A stretch of DNA of 64,000 bases, from the NCBI RefSeq assembly GCF_000745975.1, contig NZ_JQKJ01000001.1, positions 186,001-250,000 on the forward strand, in the 5' to 3' direction. The notes under the pieces are model-generated. The model was not told the DNA's origin. It ran no database searches and saw only the letters and a list, made by a program, of their open reading frames with translations. A program made the position numbers and the translations under genes. Numbering within the stretch: the first letter of the stretch is position 1; each line of letters starts with the position of its first letter. This DNA is from Desulfobacter vibrioformis DSM 8776 (lineage in GTDB: Bacteria; Desulfobacterota; Desulfobacteria; Desulfobacterales; Desulfobacteraceae). Positions 18,397 through 27,578 of the stretch are shown one piece after another.

Positions 18397-20805
18397 ATGG
18401 TAAGAAAGATCAGAAAAGCGGCAGTCATCGGATCCGGAATCATGGGTGGCGGAATTGCCGCCCTTCTTGCCGGTGCCGGTGTTGACGTGCTGCTGCTGGA
18501 CATTGTCCCTTTTGATTTAACAGATAAAGAAAAAAAAGACCCTGGGGCAAGAAACCGCATTGTTCAGGCCGGCATGGAAGCGGCACTGGCGTCCAATCCC
18601 TCTTTATTTTACAGCAAAAAAGACGCCTCGCGCATCAGCACGGGAAACCTGGATGATGACATTGAAAAACTGTCAGAATGCGACTGGATTGTTGAAGTGG
18701 TCGTGGAAAATCTGAAAATCAAAAGAGCGTTGTTCGAAAAGGTTGCCAAGGTCAGAAAAGAAGGCACCATTGTTACCAGCAACACATCCGGGATTCCCCT
18801 CAAGGATATGAGTGAAGGCTTTTCCCAGGAGTTCAAAGAGCACTTCATGGGCACCCATTTCTTCAACCCGGTCCGCTACATGCATCTGCTCGAACTTATC
18901 CCGGGCGCTGAGACCAAACCCGAAGTCATGGATTTCATTGCCCGGTTTGGTGAAAAAAACCTGGGCAAAGGCATTGTCTGGGCCAAGGACACCCCGAACT
19001 TTGTGGGCAACAGAATCGGTGTTCAGGGTATTGGTGCCTGCATCAAGTTCATGCTTGAAGATAAAATGACCATCCCCGAAGTGGATGCCCTGTTCGGACC
19101 GGCCCTGGGCCGCCCCAAAACCGCCATCTTCAAGACCACGGACCTGGTTGGCATTGACACCATGCTCCATGTGGCCCAGAACTCCTATGACCTGTGCGAA
19201 GACGACGAACAGCGCGACACACTTGTCCTGCCTGAATTTATCTCCACAATGGTAGACAAGAATATGCTGGGCAACAAAACCCGTGGGGGGTTTTACAAAA
19301 CAGAACTGACCCCGGAATGGAAAAAACTGCGCAAGGTTCTCAATGTTGACACCCTGGAATATGAAGACTTTGAAAGAGCCTCGTTCCCCTGTCTGGCCGA
19401 AGCCAGGAAAAAAGCCACACTGAAAGAGAAACTTGCCTGCGTACTCAAAGGTGATGACAAGGGCGCCCAATTTGCCTGGAAATGCCAGGCCAACGCGTTC
19501 CAGTATGCGGCCAACCGGGTACCTGAAATTGCCGATACCATCGTCGAAATCGATAACGCCATGAAATGGGGTTACAACTTTGAGATGGGTCCCTTTGAAA
19601 CCTGGGATGCCTATGGGGTTGAACAAGCCGTTGAAAGGATGAAAAGCCAAGGCCTTGATGTACCGGCCAATGTGACGGACATGCTGGCCAAGGGCGTAAC
19701 ATCGTTTTACAAACTTGAAAACGGTATCCGTTACTACTATGATTTCCCGGCAGGCGAATACAAGGCGGTTCCGGTTTCCAAAAATATGGTTTCCATTGCT
19801 GCTGCCAAAGGCAATAATAAAACAGTTTTTCAAAATGCCTCTGCAGCGCTGGTGGACATCGGAGATGATGTTTTCTGCATTGAATTCCACACCAAGATGA
19901 ATGCCATCAACGGCGAGATCGTTGATTCCATCGGCAAAGCCCTTGACTATGTCGAAGAAAACGGTGCCGGCCTTGTTATCGGCAATGAAGCCGGCGGCAT
20001 GCCCGGTGCTTTTTCTGCCGGTGCGGATCTCTCCTTTGTATCCAAACTGTGCCACGATAAAAAATACACTGAAATCGATGCCTTCCTGGCAAAAGCCCAG
20101 GCCGGCATCCAGAGAGCCAAATACGCACCCTTCCCTGTTGTTGCCGCACCTTACGGCATGGTCCTGGGTGGTGGCTGCGAAACCTGCCTGGGCGCTGACC
20201 GCATCGTTGCCCATACCGAGCTTTTCATGGGCCTGGTTGAAATCGGCGTGGGCCTGCTGCCTGCCGGCGGCGGCTGCATGAACCTGTGGAAAAAATATGT
20301 AAATGCCCTGCCCGGCAAAACTGTAAAAGAGGTGGATCTGGCCAAATTCTTTGTCCAGGCATTCATGAAAATCGCCATGGCCGCCGTATCCATGTCAGCA
20401 GCCCAGGCCCGGGACAACGGGTTTCTTGGCCTTGCCGACCGGATTGTCATGAACCGTGACAACCTTGTGGGCGAAGCCAAGAAAGAAGTGCTGAAAATGG
20501 TGGATGACGGATATGTTCCCCCGCTGAAAAAAAAGCTCAAAGTGATTGGCAATGCCGGTCAGGGCATGGTCAATGCGGAGCTGTTTAACCTGCTCAACGG
20601 TAATTTCATGAGCGAATATGATGCCTTTTTGGCCAAACGCATTGCCTATGTCGTAAGCGGCGGAGATGCCAATGAGGGCAGCGAAATCAGTGAAGAAGCC
20701 ATTCTCAAACTGGAACGGGAAGCGTTTGTGGACTTGTGCAGGGAAGAAAAAACCATTGCCAGAATTGACCATATGCTGAAAACCGGGAAGCCGCTTAGAA
20801 ACTAG
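18397..20805 (+). CDS. fadN: 3-hydroxyacyl-CoA dehydrogenase / enoyl-CoA hydratase fusion (FadN type)
   Basis: The 802-residue protein begins with a Rossmann domain (IGSGIMGGG, about 9-17) and the 3-hydroxyacyl-CoA dehydrogenase substrate domains to about 460, including FMGTHFFNPVRYMHLLE. A crotonase domain follows at about 475-680 (oxyanion-hole segment FSAGADLSFV, and VLGGGCETCLG). This order, dehydrogenase before hydratase, is that of Bacillus FadN and the reverse of E. coli FadB. It would carry out the hydration and NAD-linked oxidation steps of beta-oxidation in the cytoplasm, or work in reverse. A good GAGGAG precedes the ATG. The thiolase gene follows after 12 bp. Confidence 0.92.
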   Translation: MVRKIRKAAVIGSGIMGGGIAALLAGAGVDVLLLDIVPFDLTDKEKKDPGARNRIVQAGMEAALASNPSLFYSKKDASRISTGNLDDDIEKLSECDWIVEVVVENLKIKRALFEKVAKVRKEGTIVTSNTSGIPLKDMSEGFSQEFKEHFMGTHFFNPVRYMHLLELIPGAETKPEVMDFIARFGEKNLGKGIVWAKDTPNFVGNRIGVQGIGACIKFMLEDKMTIPEVDALFGPALGRPKTAIFKTTDLVGIDTMLHVAQNSYDLCEDDEQRDTLVLPEFISTMVDKNMLGNKTRGGFYKTELTPEWKKLRKVLNVDTLEYEDFERASFPCLAEARKKATLKEKLACVLKGDDKGAQFAWKCQANAFQYAANRVPEIADTIVEIDNAMKWGYNFEMGPFETWDAYGVEQAVERMKSQGLDVPANVTDMLAKGVTSFYKLENGIRYYYDFPAGEYKAVPVSKNMVSIAAAKGNNKTVFQNASAALVDIGDDVFCIEFHTKMNAINGEIVDSIGKALDYVEENGAGLVIGNEAGGMPGAFSAGADLSFVSKLCHDKKYTEIDAFLAKAQAGIQRAKYAPFPVVAAPYGMVLGGGCETCLGADRIVAHTELFMGLVEIGVGLLPAGGGCMNLWKKYVNALPGKTVKEVDLAKFFVQAFMKIAMAAVSMSAAQARDNGFLGLADRIVMNRDNLVGEAKKEVLKMVDDGYVPPLKKKLKVIGNAGQGMVNAELFNLLNGNFMSEYDAFLAKRIAYVVSGGDANEGSEISEEAILKLEREAFVDLCREEKTIARIDHMLKTGKPLRN

Positions 20806-20817
20806 GAGAACAAAATA

Positions 20818-21996
20818 ATGAGAGACGCATATATAGTACAATCCGTACGGACCCCGGGCTGCAAGCAAAAGAAAGGGTTGTTCAACCAGACCCGGCCCGA
20901 AGAGCTGATTTCTTTTATCATGAAGGAAGCGGTTGAAAGAACCGTTAACCTGAAACCCGAAGACATTGACGATGTCATGCTGGGCTGCGCCTTCCCCGAA
21001 GCGGAACAGGGCCTGAACCTGGGCCGGATCGCGGCTAAAATGGCAGGCTTCCCGGACGAGGTATCCGGTGCCACGGTGAACCGGTTCTGCGCATCCGGCC
21101 TTGAGGCCATTGCCCTGGCCTCTGTACGGGTATCTGCGGGCTGGTCGGACATCTGCGTTGGTGCAGGCTGCGAGTCCATGACATTTGTACCCATGGGCGG
21201 CAATGTTCCCCGGCCCCATCCGGAATATTCAAAAACCTACCCGGAAATGTACGTATCCATGGGGATCACTGCTGAAAACGTGGCCAGCCGCTACAAGGTG
21301 TCCAGGGAAGATCAGGATATCTTTGCCGCAGCATCCCAGGCCAAAGCAACTGCAGCCAGAGACAACGGAAAATTTACTGAAATCATTCCCACCCCGGCCT
21401 ACAAATATGTTGTACAGCCTGACGGTACCTACAAAAAAGAGACCTTTATTGTTGAGCATGACGACGGTATCCGGCTCTCCACACCGGAAGGGCTGGCCAA
21501 ACTGGGAGCGGTATTCAAAGTAAACGGTTCCGTTACTGCCGGCAACTCTTCCCAGACCACGGACGGCGCGGCTGCCTCCATCATCGCTTCCAAAGAAAAA
21601 TGCAAGGAACTGGGTCTGACCCCCATTGCACGGCTGGTCGGTTACACCACCGTGGGCTGCAAGGCAGATGAAATGGGCGTTGGCCCCAAATACGCCATCC
21701 CCAAAGTGCTTAAACAGGTGGGAATGACCATTGACGACATCGACATTTATGAAATCAATGAAGCCTTTGCCTCCCAGGCCCTGCATTGCATCCGGGAACT
21801 TGGCATTGAAAAATACATGGATAAAATCAACATCCATGGTGGCGCCATCGCCCTGGGCCATCCGTTGGGATGCACCGGTGCCAAACTGACAGCCACATGC
21901 ATTGCCAACCTCAGGGAAGTAGGCGGCAAATATGGTGTTGTTTCCATGTGCATCGGCGGCGGCATGGGTGCTGCTGCGGTATTTGAAAAACTCTGA
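20818..21996 (+). CDS. acetyl-CoA acyltransferase (thiolase)
   Basis: The 392-residue enzyme shows all three thiolase signatures: nucleophile Cys91 in VNRFCASG, His348 in ALGHPLGC and Cys378 in MCIGGGMG. It cleaves 3-oxoacyl-CoA to acetyl-CoA plus shortened acyl-CoA. It is cotranscribed with fadN, giving the FadN/FadA pair known from Bacillus. The last step of the operon is followed by a clear terminator. No acyl-CoA dehydrogenase or CoA ligase is in the window. Chain-length preference cannot be read from the sequence. Confidence 0.92.
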   Translation: MRDAYIVQSVRTPGCKQKKGLFNQTRPEELISFIMKEAVERTVNLKPEDIDDVMLGCAFPEAEQGLNLGRIAAKMAGFPDEVSGATVNRFCASGLEAIALASVRVSAGWSDICVGAGCESMTFVPMGGNVPRPHPEYSKTYPEMYVSMGITAENVASRYKVSREDQDIFAAASQAKATAARDNGKFTEIIPTPAYKYVVQPDGTYKKETFIVEHDDGIRLSTPEGLAKLGAVFKVNGSVTAGNSSQTTDGAAASIIASKEKCKELGLTPIARLVGYTTVGCKADEMGVGPKYAIPKVLKQVGMTIDDIDIYEINEAFASQALHCIRELGIEKYMDKINIHGGAIALGHPLGCTGAKLTATCIANLREVGGKYGVVSMCIGGGMGAAAVFEKL

Positions 21997-22021
21997 TAGT
22001 ACGTAAAATCAATTCGTTTAA

Positions 22022-22056
22022 AAAAACCGGTTTGCCTTTTGGGTAAAACCGGTTTT
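22022..22056 (+). terminator. Rho-independent terminator after the thiolase gene
   Basis: AAAAACCGGTTT and AAACCGGTTTTT form a stem of about 12 bp around a short loop and end in a T run. It ends the fadN-thiolase operon and separates it from the antitoxin gene. Confidence 0.85.
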
Positions 22057-22100
22057 TAACATGAAGCGTCTTTTATTTTTCCCAAGGCCCTGACTTCGGA

Positions 22101-22138
22101 TTGACAAGACCATAAAAATATGTACAACAAAATGTACA
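22101..22138 (+). promoter_or_regulatory. promoter and YefM-type operator
   Basis: A perfect TTGACA lies at 22101-22106. Two TGTACA motifs follow at 22121-22126 and 22133-22138, with centres exactly 12 bp apart. In E. coli the YefM antitoxin binds paired palindromes with TGTACA cores at this same spacing. Here they cover the expected -10 region, so the antitoxin would repress its own gene. Confidence 0.7.
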
Positions 22139-22150
22139 GGAGGGATTGAT

Positions 22151-22378
22151 ATGGAAGCGATATCCTACACATTTGCAAGGCAGAACCTGGCCAAAACAAT
22201 GGAAAAAGTATGCAATGACCGCTCGCCGGTAATTGTAACGCGAAAATCTTCAAATGCCGTGGTCATTATGTCTCTTGAAGATTATGAAGCCCTTGAAGAA
22301 ACAGCCTATCTTTTACGGTCACCCCAAAACGCAAAACGGTTGCTGGAGTCAATAGCCCAGCTTCGTTACCACTACTGA
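22151..22378 (+). CDS. yefM: YefM/Phd-family antitoxin, orphan
   Basis: The 75-residue protein matches YefM: N-terminal DNA-binding part (MEAISYTFARQNLAKTMEKV), the SPVIVTRK strand, VVIMSLEDYEALEET, and the start of the C-terminal toxin-binding tail (LLRSPQNAKRLLESI). The tail ends early at QLRYHY, whereas YefM proteins usually run to about 83-92 residues. A good ribosome-binding site (AGGAGG) precedes the ATG. No YoeB toxin follows: the next gene is convergent and begins its 3' end 25 bp away. It is thus either a remnant of a lost pair or a stand-alone regulator. Confidence 0.85.
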   Translation: MEAISYTFARQNLAKTMEKVCNDRSPVIVTRKSSNAVVIMSLEDYEALEETAYLLRSPQNAKRLLESIAQLRYHY

Positions 22379-22403
22379 TACCGGCCATACCCCCCGAACA
22401 TTT

Positions 22404-24977
22404 TCATTCTTTTGGGCTGAAAAACCGGTCAGCCCCTTCAATGGACCGGATGTGAATATCCCGCTGGGGAAAGCTGATCTCTATGTTGTTTTCCCTGAAC
22501 TGTTTATCGATCCTGAACCTGATCTCCGTATCCACCGCCAGCATATGGTCTATATCGGTCCAGAGCCGCACCACAAAAGTCAGGGCACTGTCGCCAAAAT
22601 CCGTAAAAAGCACGTCCGGCGTCGGGTAGCCAAGGACATTGGGGACATCCCCGGCAATCTGCAGTAAAATCGTCCTCACCAGTTCCACATCAGATCCGTA
22701 TGCCACGCCCACGCTGATTTTGCGCCGGATCCGTTTGTCCTTGAAACTCCAGTTGGTCACCTGGTTGCTGATGAGGTCGGCATTGGGAATAATCAGGGAA
22801 GCATTGTCATAGGTCTGCACGATAGTGGATCGGACATTTATTTTTCTTACATTGGCCCAGACGCCGTTGACCTCCACGTCATCCCCCACCTGGATGGGCC
22901 GCTCAAACAACAGGATAATGCCGGATATAAAATTGTTGAAAATGTTCTGCAGGCCAAATCCGATACCAATGCCCAGGGCACCAAAGGCGACGGCCAGGGA
23001 CGCCGTGTTCAGCCCAAAGGCATGCAGGGCAATGAGAAGACCCAATGCCCAGATCATATAAACCGAGATGGTTGTGATGGATTCCTGCAGGCCCTGGTCC
23101 ATGCCTGAACGGCTTAAAAATTTTTTCTGGAACAGCCATTTCCATATCCGCACCAGGGCATAGGTGAAAATAAGCACAAGCCCTGAACTAACCGCCCCCA
23201 AAAAGCTGAACTGCATGTTGCCGATGCTTAAGGGGAGGGCCAGAACCTGGTACAGATGACCCAGCACGGTCTTTGGATCACCCCAGGTCAGCAGCAGGAC
23301 AATTAAAAGGGTAACCATCCAGCACAACTGGCCTGCCCGGATGGCCAGCCACTGGACAGGATAATCGTCATAAACAAAGGTTTCCTTTCTGGTATGGCTT
23401 TGCTCCCTGTAATAGTGATCCCATTCCTGGAACAGATGAAAAAGAATCGCCCACCAGAAAAAAACCACAAGGCTCTGAATCCAGGAAAGTATCCAGTGGG
23501 CGGCAAGCAGTTCATAACCGGTCATGTCCAGCATGAGAGAAACACCGGAAATCAGAAGCATCGCATATTTGGTGGTCAGAAGCCGGATCAGCTGATTTCT
23601 GTCCTGATGATTTTTCCCCCGGGACTGAAGTGTATTGAAATTGATATCCCGCCAGGTTTTAAGGGTCCAGACAAGCATGATAAATGTACCTGTCATGCGC
23701 AGCAGGATCAGCAAACCCGAACTTTGTTCCAAAACGGCGTGTACCAGCCCATGGACAAGAATAAAAACAGCAGCAGAACGGGTGAAACGGATCAGATTCA
23801 GGGCATTGGCTTCCCCGCCCACGACATCAGTAAAAACTGTTTTCAACGCCCGGCAGATCCATTTACACCCAAGCAGAATCATTATCACCAGGGCAGCCTT
23901 CCCAAAAAGTCCGGACACCAGAAGCATCCGGTCCAGACGACTGTACAGAAAAATAGTCAGGGCAGTCCCGGCCGGGATGATGGTCATGACCAGTAAATCC
24001 GAGGCCATCTGATGCCAGACGCCAAGCGTTTGCACAACAGGCAGATTCGTTAACCCCGAAGCCTCTTTTCTGAGCCGCCTCAGAATAACAAGCACAGCGG
24101 CCAGGACAAAGAAAAATGATACCGCCAGAAGTTCCGCGTTCTGCCACAGCTTTTGAATCCCCACGACCCAGAACTGGGGATCAAAAACCAGGCCGATTCG
24201 TTCAATCAGGGTCTTGGAATCCTGCCGAAGCGTATTAAGCGCAACAAATCGCGCTTCCTTTTTTGTGCGCTCAAATAACCCTTTTGCTTTTTTCTGTTCA
24301 ATGGTTTTTTCAAATTGTGCATCCAGGGTTGTATACGCTTCCTTTATTTCCGCCAGCTTGTCCAGACGTTCCGTGTATATCTGATCCAGCCGGAACACCA
24401 GCTCCTTTTTTTCCTTGAGTACCCGGGCCAGACGGGTTGCCGTCTTTTTAATGGTCAGGGACTTGCCACCGGAAACGGTGTTCTCTTTAACACTGGCAAG
24501 TTCCGCCTGTTGTTTGTCAACAAGAAGCTTTTGATTATCCAGATGTTCAAGCTCCTGTTTCAGGGCCTCTTCTCCCGGAATCAGCTCCTGAAACAGCTTC
24601 TGGGCGTCAATCATGGCGGTTTTCAGTTCTGCCCTGCTTTTCTGGAGCTGGGCAACATCAACATCCTCGGCCAGCAGCACATTCCGGAAAGAGGACAACT
24701 GGACTCGGTACCCGTTATATGCCGCTGTCAGGGACACCTGGTCCTGCTCTTCGTTTGTTATACGGTTTTTATATTTTTCAAGGTCACTGAGTTCGGCATT
24801 CAGGGATTTCTCAAGGATCGTACCCAGTTCATCAATCAACTGGGATGCCGAGTCCTGGCCAGGTTCGGCAAAAGCAGCAGAAAATCCGCTGAAAACAGTC
24901 ACTCCGGCAAACAGAATCACAAAAAATCTAAAAATAAATAGAATAGTTAAATTTGCTACAGTTTTATGTAATGCCAT
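22404..24977 (-). CDS. large mechanosensitive channel of the MscS family (MscK/MscM-like)
   Basis: The 857-residue protein has a signal peptide (about 1-37, ending SAAFA) and a long periplasmic coiled-coil domain (about 40-270). About ten transmembrane helices follow. The C-terminal MscS module (about 610-850) has the pore-lining helix (GALGIGIGFGLQNIFNNF), ERPIQVGDDVEV and the beta domain. It would release solutes on hypo-osmotic shock. Its size lies between MscS and MscK (about 1100). CorA is encoded 6 bp upstream in the same direction, so the two are likely cotranscribed. Confidence 0.88.
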   Translation of the reverse strand: MALHKTVANLTILFIFRFFVILFAGVTVFSGFSAAFAEPGQDSASQLIDELGTILEKSLNAELSDLEKYKNRITNEEQDQVSLTAAYNGYRVQLSSFRNVLLAEDVDVAQLQKSRAELKTAMIDAQKLFQELIPGEEALKQELEHLDNQKLLVDKQQAELASVKENTVSGGKSLTIKKTATRLARVLKEKKELVFRLDQIYTERLDKLAEIKEAYTTLDAQFEKTIEQKKAKGLFERTKKEARFVALNTLRQDSKTLIERIGLVFDPQFWVVGIQKLWQNAELLAVSFFFVLAAVLVILRRLRKEASGLTNLPVVQTLGVWHQMASDLLVMTIIPAGTALTIFLYSRLDRMLLVSGLFGKAALVIMILLGCKWICRALKTVFTDVVGGEANALNLIRFTRSAAVFILVHGLVHAVLEQSSGLLILLRMTGTFIMLVWTLKTWRDINFNTLQSRGKNHQDRNQLIRLLTTKYAMLLISGVSLMLDMTGYELLAAHWILSWIQSLVVFFWWAILFHLFQEWDHYYREQSHTRKETFVYDDYPVQWLAIRAGQLCWMVTLLIVLLLTWGDPKTVLGHLYQVLALPLSIGNMQFSFLGAVSSGLVLIFTYALVRIWKWLFQKKFLSRSGMDQGLQESITTISVYMIWALGLLIALHAFGLNTASLAVAFGALGIGIGFGLQNIFNNFISGIILLFERPIQVGDDVEVNGVWANVRKINVRSTIVQTYDNASLIIPNADLISNQVTNWSFKDKRIRRKISVGVAYGSDVELVRTILLQIAGDVPNVLGYPTPDVLFTDFGDSALTFVVRLWTDIDHMLAVDTEIRFRIDKQFRENNIEISFPQRDIHIRSIEGADRFFSPKE

Positions 24978-24983
24978 ATTTTT

Positions 24984-26048
24984 CTAGAACCACCCTTTCT
25001 TTTTAAAATATACAACCATTGCACCGCCTATCGCTGCCATGCCCCCCAATAAAGCGAAATATCCCCACTGCCACTCAAGTTCAGGCATGAATTTAAAATT
25101 CATCCCGTAAATTCCTGCCAGAAAGCTTAAGGGGATGAAAATGGTGGAGATAATGGTCAGGGTGGCCATGACCTCATTCATACGGTTGCCCTGGGCTGAC
25201 ATATAAAAATCAAGCATACTGGACAAAATCTCTTGAAGGGAACTGACCGCATCCAGAATATGATTGACATGATCCAGAATGTCCGCATAAAAACGGATGG
25301 TGGCATCGGGAACAAGCGGGGATTCGGATTTTATCAAACTGAGCAATGCCCCGCGTACCGGCCGGAGCTGCTTATTGAAAAAGATCACCTCACGCTTCAG
25401 CCGGTGTATCTGCTCAAGGTGATCGGGATTTAAATTTTCGAGCATATCACGTTCAACAGATTCCACGGTCTCCACAATCTGTCCTACCACATCGAAAGAC
25501 TGGTCAACAACAGCATCAATCAGGGCATAAGCCAGGTAACCGGGACCGGCCGTGCGTATGTTTCCCCTTCCAGCCTCAAGTCTTTTCTCCACTGCTCTAA
25601 GACAGGGGGACGGTTTGTCCTGGACAAAAATCACCAGGTTATCCATGACAGCCAGGCTGACCTGATTCTCTGATATCTCATGATTCCTGGGGTCAAAGGC
25701 CAGTTGTTTCAGTGTGACATAATAATAGTTGTCAAAATCTTCAAATTTGGGAGGGTGGGCCGGGTTAACCATATCCTCCAGAGTCAGGGTATGGATATTG
25801 AATAACTCACCCATCCTTGAAAAGGCAAAATGATCATGTATGCCGGTCACCTGAATCCATGTGGTTTTTTCTTTTTGAATCAAAGGCAGGGCTGCGTCAA
25901 TGTCCGGGGGGTAGTATGTTTCAAGCGAATCTTTAGAATAGCTTAAAACACAGATATCAGACCCTGTGCCCAAAGCAGCCCGAGTCTCAATCTGCAGGCC
26001 TGGCGGAGATCCGGCTTTTTTTTCTGATTTCCTAAAAAACCTGGGCAT
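24984..26048 (-). CDS. corA: CorA-family magnesium/cobalt transporter
   Basis: I choose the ATG at 26048 (MPRFFRKSEK, 354 residues), preceded by GGAAGG. A TTG 18 bases upstream also lies in frame. Two C-terminal transmembrane helices are visible, and the signature YGMN sits at the end of the first (GMN at about residues 315-317). The acidic loop MPELEWQWG follows. The N-terminal cytoplasmic domain (about 20-260) has the family's alpha/beta fold and long helices. It forms a pentameric Mg2+/Co2+ channel in the inner membrane. It is probably cotranscribed with the MscK-like gene downstream. Confidence 0.92.
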   Translation of the reverse strand: MPRFFRKSEKKAGSPPGLQIETRAALGTGSDICVLSYSKDSLETYYPPDIDAALPLIQKEKTTWIQVTGIHDHFAFSRMGELFNIHTLTLEDMVNPAHPPKFEDFDNYYYVTLKQLAFDPRNHEISENQVSLAVMDNLVIFVQDKPSPCLRAVEKRLEAGRGNIRTAGPGYLAYALIDAVVDQSFDVVGQIVETVESVERDMLENLNPDHLEQIHRLKREVIFFNKQLRPVRGALLSLIKSESPLVPDATIRFYADILDHVNHILDAVSSLQEILSSMLDFYMSAQGNRMNEVMATLTIISTIFIPLSFLAGIYGMNFKFMPELEWQWGYFALLGGMAAIGGAMVVYFKKKGWF

Positions 26049-26130
26049 GGTAGACCTTCCATTCAATTCACTATTGATTCTAAATTTGATGCACCGCCGT
26101 CACTATTGAAAATAACCGGTTTCATCCGGT

Positions 26131-27462
26131 TCATTTCCGGGTTGAAATCAAATGCCCAACAGGATTGCCTTCCTGTAAATATGCCCCGAATTGATCAGAA
26201 ATTTTACTATCCATTGAAACTCTTTCCCAAAATTCATAGGCAGCCTCTATTACCATCCCGCGCTGATCTTCAGGTAAACCGATACTATCCAGATCTGGAG
26301 GGTCAAAAATAAAAGGAGACACTTCTCCACTGCTCTTAGGGGCAAAGCCCATTGAGCACATATCATAAATGGGCAATAACCTGAACCTATCGTTATGTAT
26401 CGATAAACTCAAATTTCCTAAATGCATGTCAGAATTATTTATAAGTCGTCCAAACCACCATAAAGATTCTGCATAAAAAAGATCCTCACGGATTGCTAAG
26501 TTTTTTTCCAGCAAGCCTTTCATAACCCTTGGCCAGTTGCTCCCAAGACCGGTAAATTCTAAGTCAATCGTTTGAAGGGATATCATGGAGCTGCGTCCAA
26601 GTGTGCCGATTCTATCAAACCGTTGAGATTCCAAAAACAGACGACCATTTATATCAATCAGGCCTGGTACCGCAGCTGAAAAGATCCGTTCATTAAGCAC
26701 CACAGCAGCGTGATATTCAGTGATTAGGAGATCGCGCCACCGCTCAGCAATTTCATTATTGTCTTTGGGTGAAAATTTTACAATTACATGGCATTGGGAA
26801 TTCTTATTGAATGCTGTGAACTTAGATTGTTCACCGCCGGCAGATGATCCTGCAATCTCCCCTTGTATCGCTTTCTGGGCAAGATCAGGATAATCCTCTT
26901 CTGTGGCAAGTAAAAATTGTGGTCCGGCCCCAATCAAACCACGATCACCGAATATAAAGTTACCCGGGAGATCATCACCATTTGAAATAAGATATCGACC
27001 AATGTGATTGCTATTCCAGTTTCTTGGATCTGATGGAAAATCATCACATCGGGATGCAATCCGTTTAGCAACCTGCCGCCCCAAAAAACCTTGTGGCCGC
27101 AGATCATAAAGAAAATAAGGCAGATCATCATACAAACCTATTCGACTCTCACCAAGCAATAAAGATGGGATATTTTTAATAGGTTCAACAAAGTATCCGC
27201 CATGAATCAATGGGCGGATATGGGCAATTAAGTGTGGTTTGCCAACTTCATCAACAATACTCAATGGTATATTATTTCCATTGTTAAATGCGTTACACGT
27301 TGCCGCATATCTGACTGTGCGCCCTTCAGGGATAGCGATGACCTGATCTTCCATTTTTCTAATCTTTCGTGCAATGGTAGTCTGACTTAGGCCTGTCGCT
27401 GCCTGGATCTCTTTCGAAGTTGAAGGGCCTCGTTCCAAATATTCTATAATTGATAGTGGCAT
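26131..27462 (-). CDS. yjjJ: HipA-family kinase of YjjJ type with its own HTH domain
   Basis: The 443-residue protein, the same length as E. coli YjjJ, begins with a winged-helix domain (residues 1-50, SKEIQAATGLSQTTIARKI). A HipA-like Ser/Thr kinase fold follows, with VIVKFSPKDN (ATP-binding Lys region), the catalytic-loop segment NNSDMHLGNLSL near 343-352, and YDMCSMGF (metal-binding Asp). HipA toxins phosphorylate aminoacyl-tRNA synthetases. In YjjJ the HTH part may replace the separate HipB antitoxin. No hipB gene is adjacent. The gene is AT-richer than its neighbours, which suggests transfer. The start has no strong ribosome-binding site. Confidence 0.85.
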   Translation of the reverse strand: MPLSIIEYLERGPSTSKEIQAATGLSQTTIARKIRKMEDQVIAIPEGRTVRYAATCNAFNNGNNIPLSIVDEVGKPHLIAHIRPLIHGGYFVEPIKNIPSLLLGESRIGLYDDLPYFLYDLRPQGFLGRQVAKRIASRCDDFPSDPRNWNSNHIGRYLISNGDDLPGNFIFGDRGLIGAGPQFLLATEEDYPDLAQKAIQGEIAGSSAGGEQSKFTAFNKNSQCHVIVKFSPKDNNEIAERWRDLLITEYHAAVVLNERIFSAAVPGLIDINGRLFLESQRFDRIGTLGRSSMISLQTIDLEFTGLGSNWPRVMKGLLEKNLAIREDLFYAESLWWFGRLINNSDMHLGNLSLSIHNDRFRLLPIYDMCSMGFAPKSSGEVSPFIFDPPDLDSIGLPEDQRGMVIEAAYEFWERVSMDSKISDQFGAYLQEGNPVGHLISTRK

Positions 27463-27473
27463 AACTGAAATAG

Positions 27474-27488
27474 TGACTAATATAGTCA
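27474..27488. promoter_or_regulatory. inverted repeat upstream of the HipA-like gene
   Basis: TGACT and AGTCA are arranged around AATAT, 12 bp before the start codon. It is a candidate autoregulatory operator for the gene's own HTH domain. Confidence 0.4.
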
Positions 27489-27578
27489 GATCTTTCTTTT
27501 TGAAACTATTTTGCCAAAAAATATCTATAAAAAAATTGACAACAAAAAACCCTTAAACGCGACATGAGCCCTAATTTT

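Noticed and set aside
18673-20214. 513-codon frame antisense to fadN
   Set aside because: It lies wholly inside a strongly supported gene and its translation is low-complexity shadow sequence.
22340-22403. YoeB toxin remnant after yefM
   Set aside because: Only 25 bp separate the antitoxin from the convergent channel gene, and no frame there resembles YoeB.
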